64,000 nt of DNA from Desulfobacteraceae bacterium (GTDB lineage: Bacteria > Desulfobacterota > Desulfobacteria > Desulfobacterales > RPRI01). The notes under the pieces are model-generated. The model made no database searches, had not been told where the DNA came from, and was given only the letters and a program-made list of their open reading frames with translations. Both the position numbers and the translations under genes were made by a program. The stretch is taken from contig JAABQB010000002.1 of assembly GCA_011391695.1 (NCBI GenBank), positions 38,252-102,251 on the forward strand, in the 5' to 3' direction. How positions within the stretch are numbered: the first letter of the stretch is position 1; each line of letters opens with the position of its first letter. Below, piece by piece: positions 62,381 through 64,000 of the stretch.

Positions 62381-63586
62381 ATGGATGATGGCAATTTGAT
62401 ATTTGAAGCATACACAATAATGTTTTGCACTGGTTGGTGGATATCATGTTTGATAGTGGTCAATATTGCCCGCAAGATAAGGATATTTGAGAAAGAGGCT
62501 CCTCCTGAATTAAAAAAGTGGCCAAAGTTGAGCATAATAATAGCCGCATGTAATGAAGCCGAAACTATAAAGCCGGCCATAAATACGCTTCTTGAGCAGG
62601 ATTATCCTGATCTTGAAATACTGCTGATAGATGACAGGTCAACAGATGGAACCGGAGCAATTATCGACGGAATTGCCGAGAAAGATTCAAGGATAAAAGC
62701 CGTGCATATTGAGAAACTTCCTGAAGGCTGGATCGGGAAAGTAAATGCATTAAATAGTGGAACCAAGATAGCCCGCGGCGAATGGTTGCTTTTTACTGAT
62801 GCTGATATTCACTTCCGGCAGGGTACTTTACGAAAGGCCGTATCTTTGGCTGAAACAGATGAGACAGATCATCTCGCCCTCATGCCGAAGCCGACCGCCA
62901 GTTCCTTCTGGTTTGATGTTGTCATCAATACGTTCGGAGCGATGTTTCTTTACGGTACCGGAGCTGCTGATATTGGGAAACCAGGATCGAAGGCATTTGT
63001 TGGTACCGGAGCTTTTAATCTTGTAAGAAAAACCGCATTTAATACAACTCCAGGTTTTTCATGGCTGAAAATGGAGCCGGTTGATGATGTGGGACTCGGG
63101 TTAATGCTTGCTATGTCAGGCATGAAAACCAGTTTTGCAATTACAATCCGGGATATTTCACTCGTCTGGTATCCTTCCATTAGGTCAATGTTTAAGGGTG
63201 TTGAAAAAAATATATTTGGAGCGGTTGCAAATTACAGCCTAATCAGAATGGTATTTATTGTGGTATTCATCTGGGCGTTTGCCCTTGCCCCTTTTGCGGC
63301 GCTGATGTTTTTTAAAGTTTTGCCTGTTTTCATGCTCGGTATATTTACTTATGTTATTATGGCTTTCGGAGCTTTTTTCGTTAAAGAAAAATTCGGACAG
63401 AAGTTTTTACCTCTTTTCCTGGTTCAGTTCGGGCTATTAATAATTTCGGTCATGTTTTTGCGTTCCGGAATTATATGCAAACTGAAAGGAGGAATTGACT
63501 GGAGGGGGACGAGATACAAAACGGAAGATCTGCTGGCCGGTCAACGTTTAAATCTGGGAACCCTGAAACTCAAAAAGTCTGATTAA
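62381..63586 (+). CDS. Family 2 glycosyltransferase with C-terminal membrane helices
   Basis: This membrane-bound glycosyltransferase has 401 residues. One N-terminal helix is followed by a GT-A domain with LSIIIAACNEAETIKPAIN, LLIDDRSTDGTG, LLFTDADIHFRQG (DXD) and DDVGLGLMLAMSG. The C-terminal third has four helices (FIVVFIWAFALAPFAALMFF and others). It resembles processive or hopanoid-associated GT2 enzymes, but the sugar and acceptor are unknown. The ATG at 62381 has a weak ribosome site. It is convergent with the small anchored protein gene. Confidence 0.85.
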   Translation: MDDGNLIFEAYTIMFCTGWWISCLIVVNIARKIRIFEKEAPPELKKWPKLSIIIAACNEAETIKPAINTLLEQDYPDLEILLIDDRSTDGTGAIIDGIAEKDSRIKAVHIEKLPEGWIGKVNALNSGTKIARGEWLLFTDADIHFRQGTLRKAVSLAETDETDHLALMPKPTASSFWFDVVINTFGAMFLYGTGAADIGKPGSKAFVGTGAFNLVRKTAFNTTPGFSWLKMEPVDDVGLGLMLAMSGMKTSFAITIRDISLVWYPSIRSMFKGVEKNIFGAVANYSLIRMVFIVVFIWAFALAPFAALMFFKVLPVFMLGIFTYVIMAFGAFFVKEKFGQKFLPLFLVQFGLLIISVMFLRSGIICKLKGGIDWRGTRYKTEDLLAGQRLNLGTLKLKKSD

Positions 63587-63596
63587 CTTAATGCTG

Positions 63597-63878
63597 TTAC
63601 TGGCTATATTTTTTTTCAAATATTATCTTTTCTTCTTCTGTTATTTTCCCCAGCTCAACCAGAATATCGCCGACACCGTTTTGCCTCAGTTCATCAATTT
63701 TCATTATTGATTCAGCTTTTCTTTCCGTCATATTGAAAAAAGTGTATTTTAATGAAAGTTCGGATTTTTTCAGTAAATAAAATTGCTTGCCTTCAAAAAG
63801 AAAATGATGATCCATTACAAAATATGCGCCATATGCCAGTAAACCTATCAGAATGTATTTTTTAATGGTGTTTAACAT
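63597..63878 (-). CDS. Small membrane-anchored protein, unknown function
   Basis: A 93-residue protein with a single N-terminal helix (YILIGLLAYGAYFVMDHHFLF) and a charged soluble tail (KAESIMKIDELRQNGVGDILVELG). The ATG follows GGAGAG by 8 nt. No family is recognised. The rest to the right edge (63879-64000) holds only its upstream region. Confidence 0.7.
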   Translation of the reverse strand: MLNTIKKYILIGLLAYGAYFVMDHHFLFEGKQFYLLKKSELSLKYTFFNMTERKAESIMKIDELRQNGVGDILVELGKITEEEKIIFEKKYSQ

Positions 63879-64000
63879 TTATAGTCTCTCCATATGAAAA
63901 AAAATGTCAATCCGTAAAATATGCTTATCAACGTATTGATTAAATGCTTATCATTTTTAACTATTGCCGTCAATATGGTTGAATTTATTCCTGGCGATAT

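Overview
The window looks like a chromosomal segment of an anaerobic, sulfate-reducing Desulfobacterota (Desulfobacterales-like) bacterium. The main evidence is a complete hmcABCDEF operon (37.1-30.8 kb, minus strand) whose cytochrome has exactly 16 CXXCH haem sites. It is supported by a four-subunit 2-oxoacid:ferredoxin oxidoreductase (korDABC), SelB, an Rrf2 regulator, several radical SAM enzymes, and a DUF4911-miaB-bifunctional nuclease neighbourhood typical of the group. The species cannot be named from the sequence.

Layout. 1-8.2 kb (minus) is a Lap-type surface-adhesion system: type I secretion adaptor (cut by the left edge) and ATPase, a LapD-like c-di-GMP receptor with degenerate GGDEF and EAL motifs, the LapG protease and a TolC-like pore. 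No giant adhesin lies inside the window. 8.6-18.9 kb is housekeeping and accessory: DUF4911, miaB, a DUF151 nuclease, a PHP protein, an M29 aminopeptidase, a lipase-like hydrolase, a glycerophosphodiesterase, a YgiQ-like radical SAM protein, an HNH nuclease and a SLOG-like protein. 19.1-26.8 kb holds an EamA transporter, a metallophosphoesterase, a CHASE2-class III nucleotide cyclase followed by FecR and OmpA lipoprotein genes, and, convergent to them, a metallo-beta-lactamase protein with two cyclic-nucleotide domains. 27-37.1 kb is a decayed PIN toxin-antitoxin pair, then Rrf2, a histidine kinase, an Rrf1-like receiver, a double-Usp protein and the Hmc complex. 37.5-63.9 kb has tRNA-Arg(TCG), tRNA-His(GTG), selB, hemW, kor, another radical SAM gene, mltG, psd-leuB, asd, greA-rpoZ-ttcA-folE2, a glcD-glcE fusion with glcF, dacB, dtd, a cyclic-nucleotide protein, terC, mtgA, a DUF502 gene and a glycosyltransferase.

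How the parts work together. The Lap genes should tie adhesin retention to c-di-GMP. Hmc should move electrons from the periplasmic cytochrome pool across the membrane, with the genes downstream of it sensing redox or stress. The cyclase and the cyclic-nucleotide-binding proteins suggest a cAMP-like signalling branch.

The least expected feature is non-coding. Between many genes (13.3 kb, 17.2-17.5 kb, and from 37.9 to 58.8 kb) the whole intergenic space is built of degenerate 7-bp words that keep one register for up to 38 consecutive units. These arrays often begin inside the stop codon of one gene and stop just before the start codon of the next. In most arrays the word classes follow the same order relative to transcription. 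The arrays are absent from the Lap, cyclase and Hmc regions. Four other kinds of short interspersed palindromic or inverted repeat are also present.
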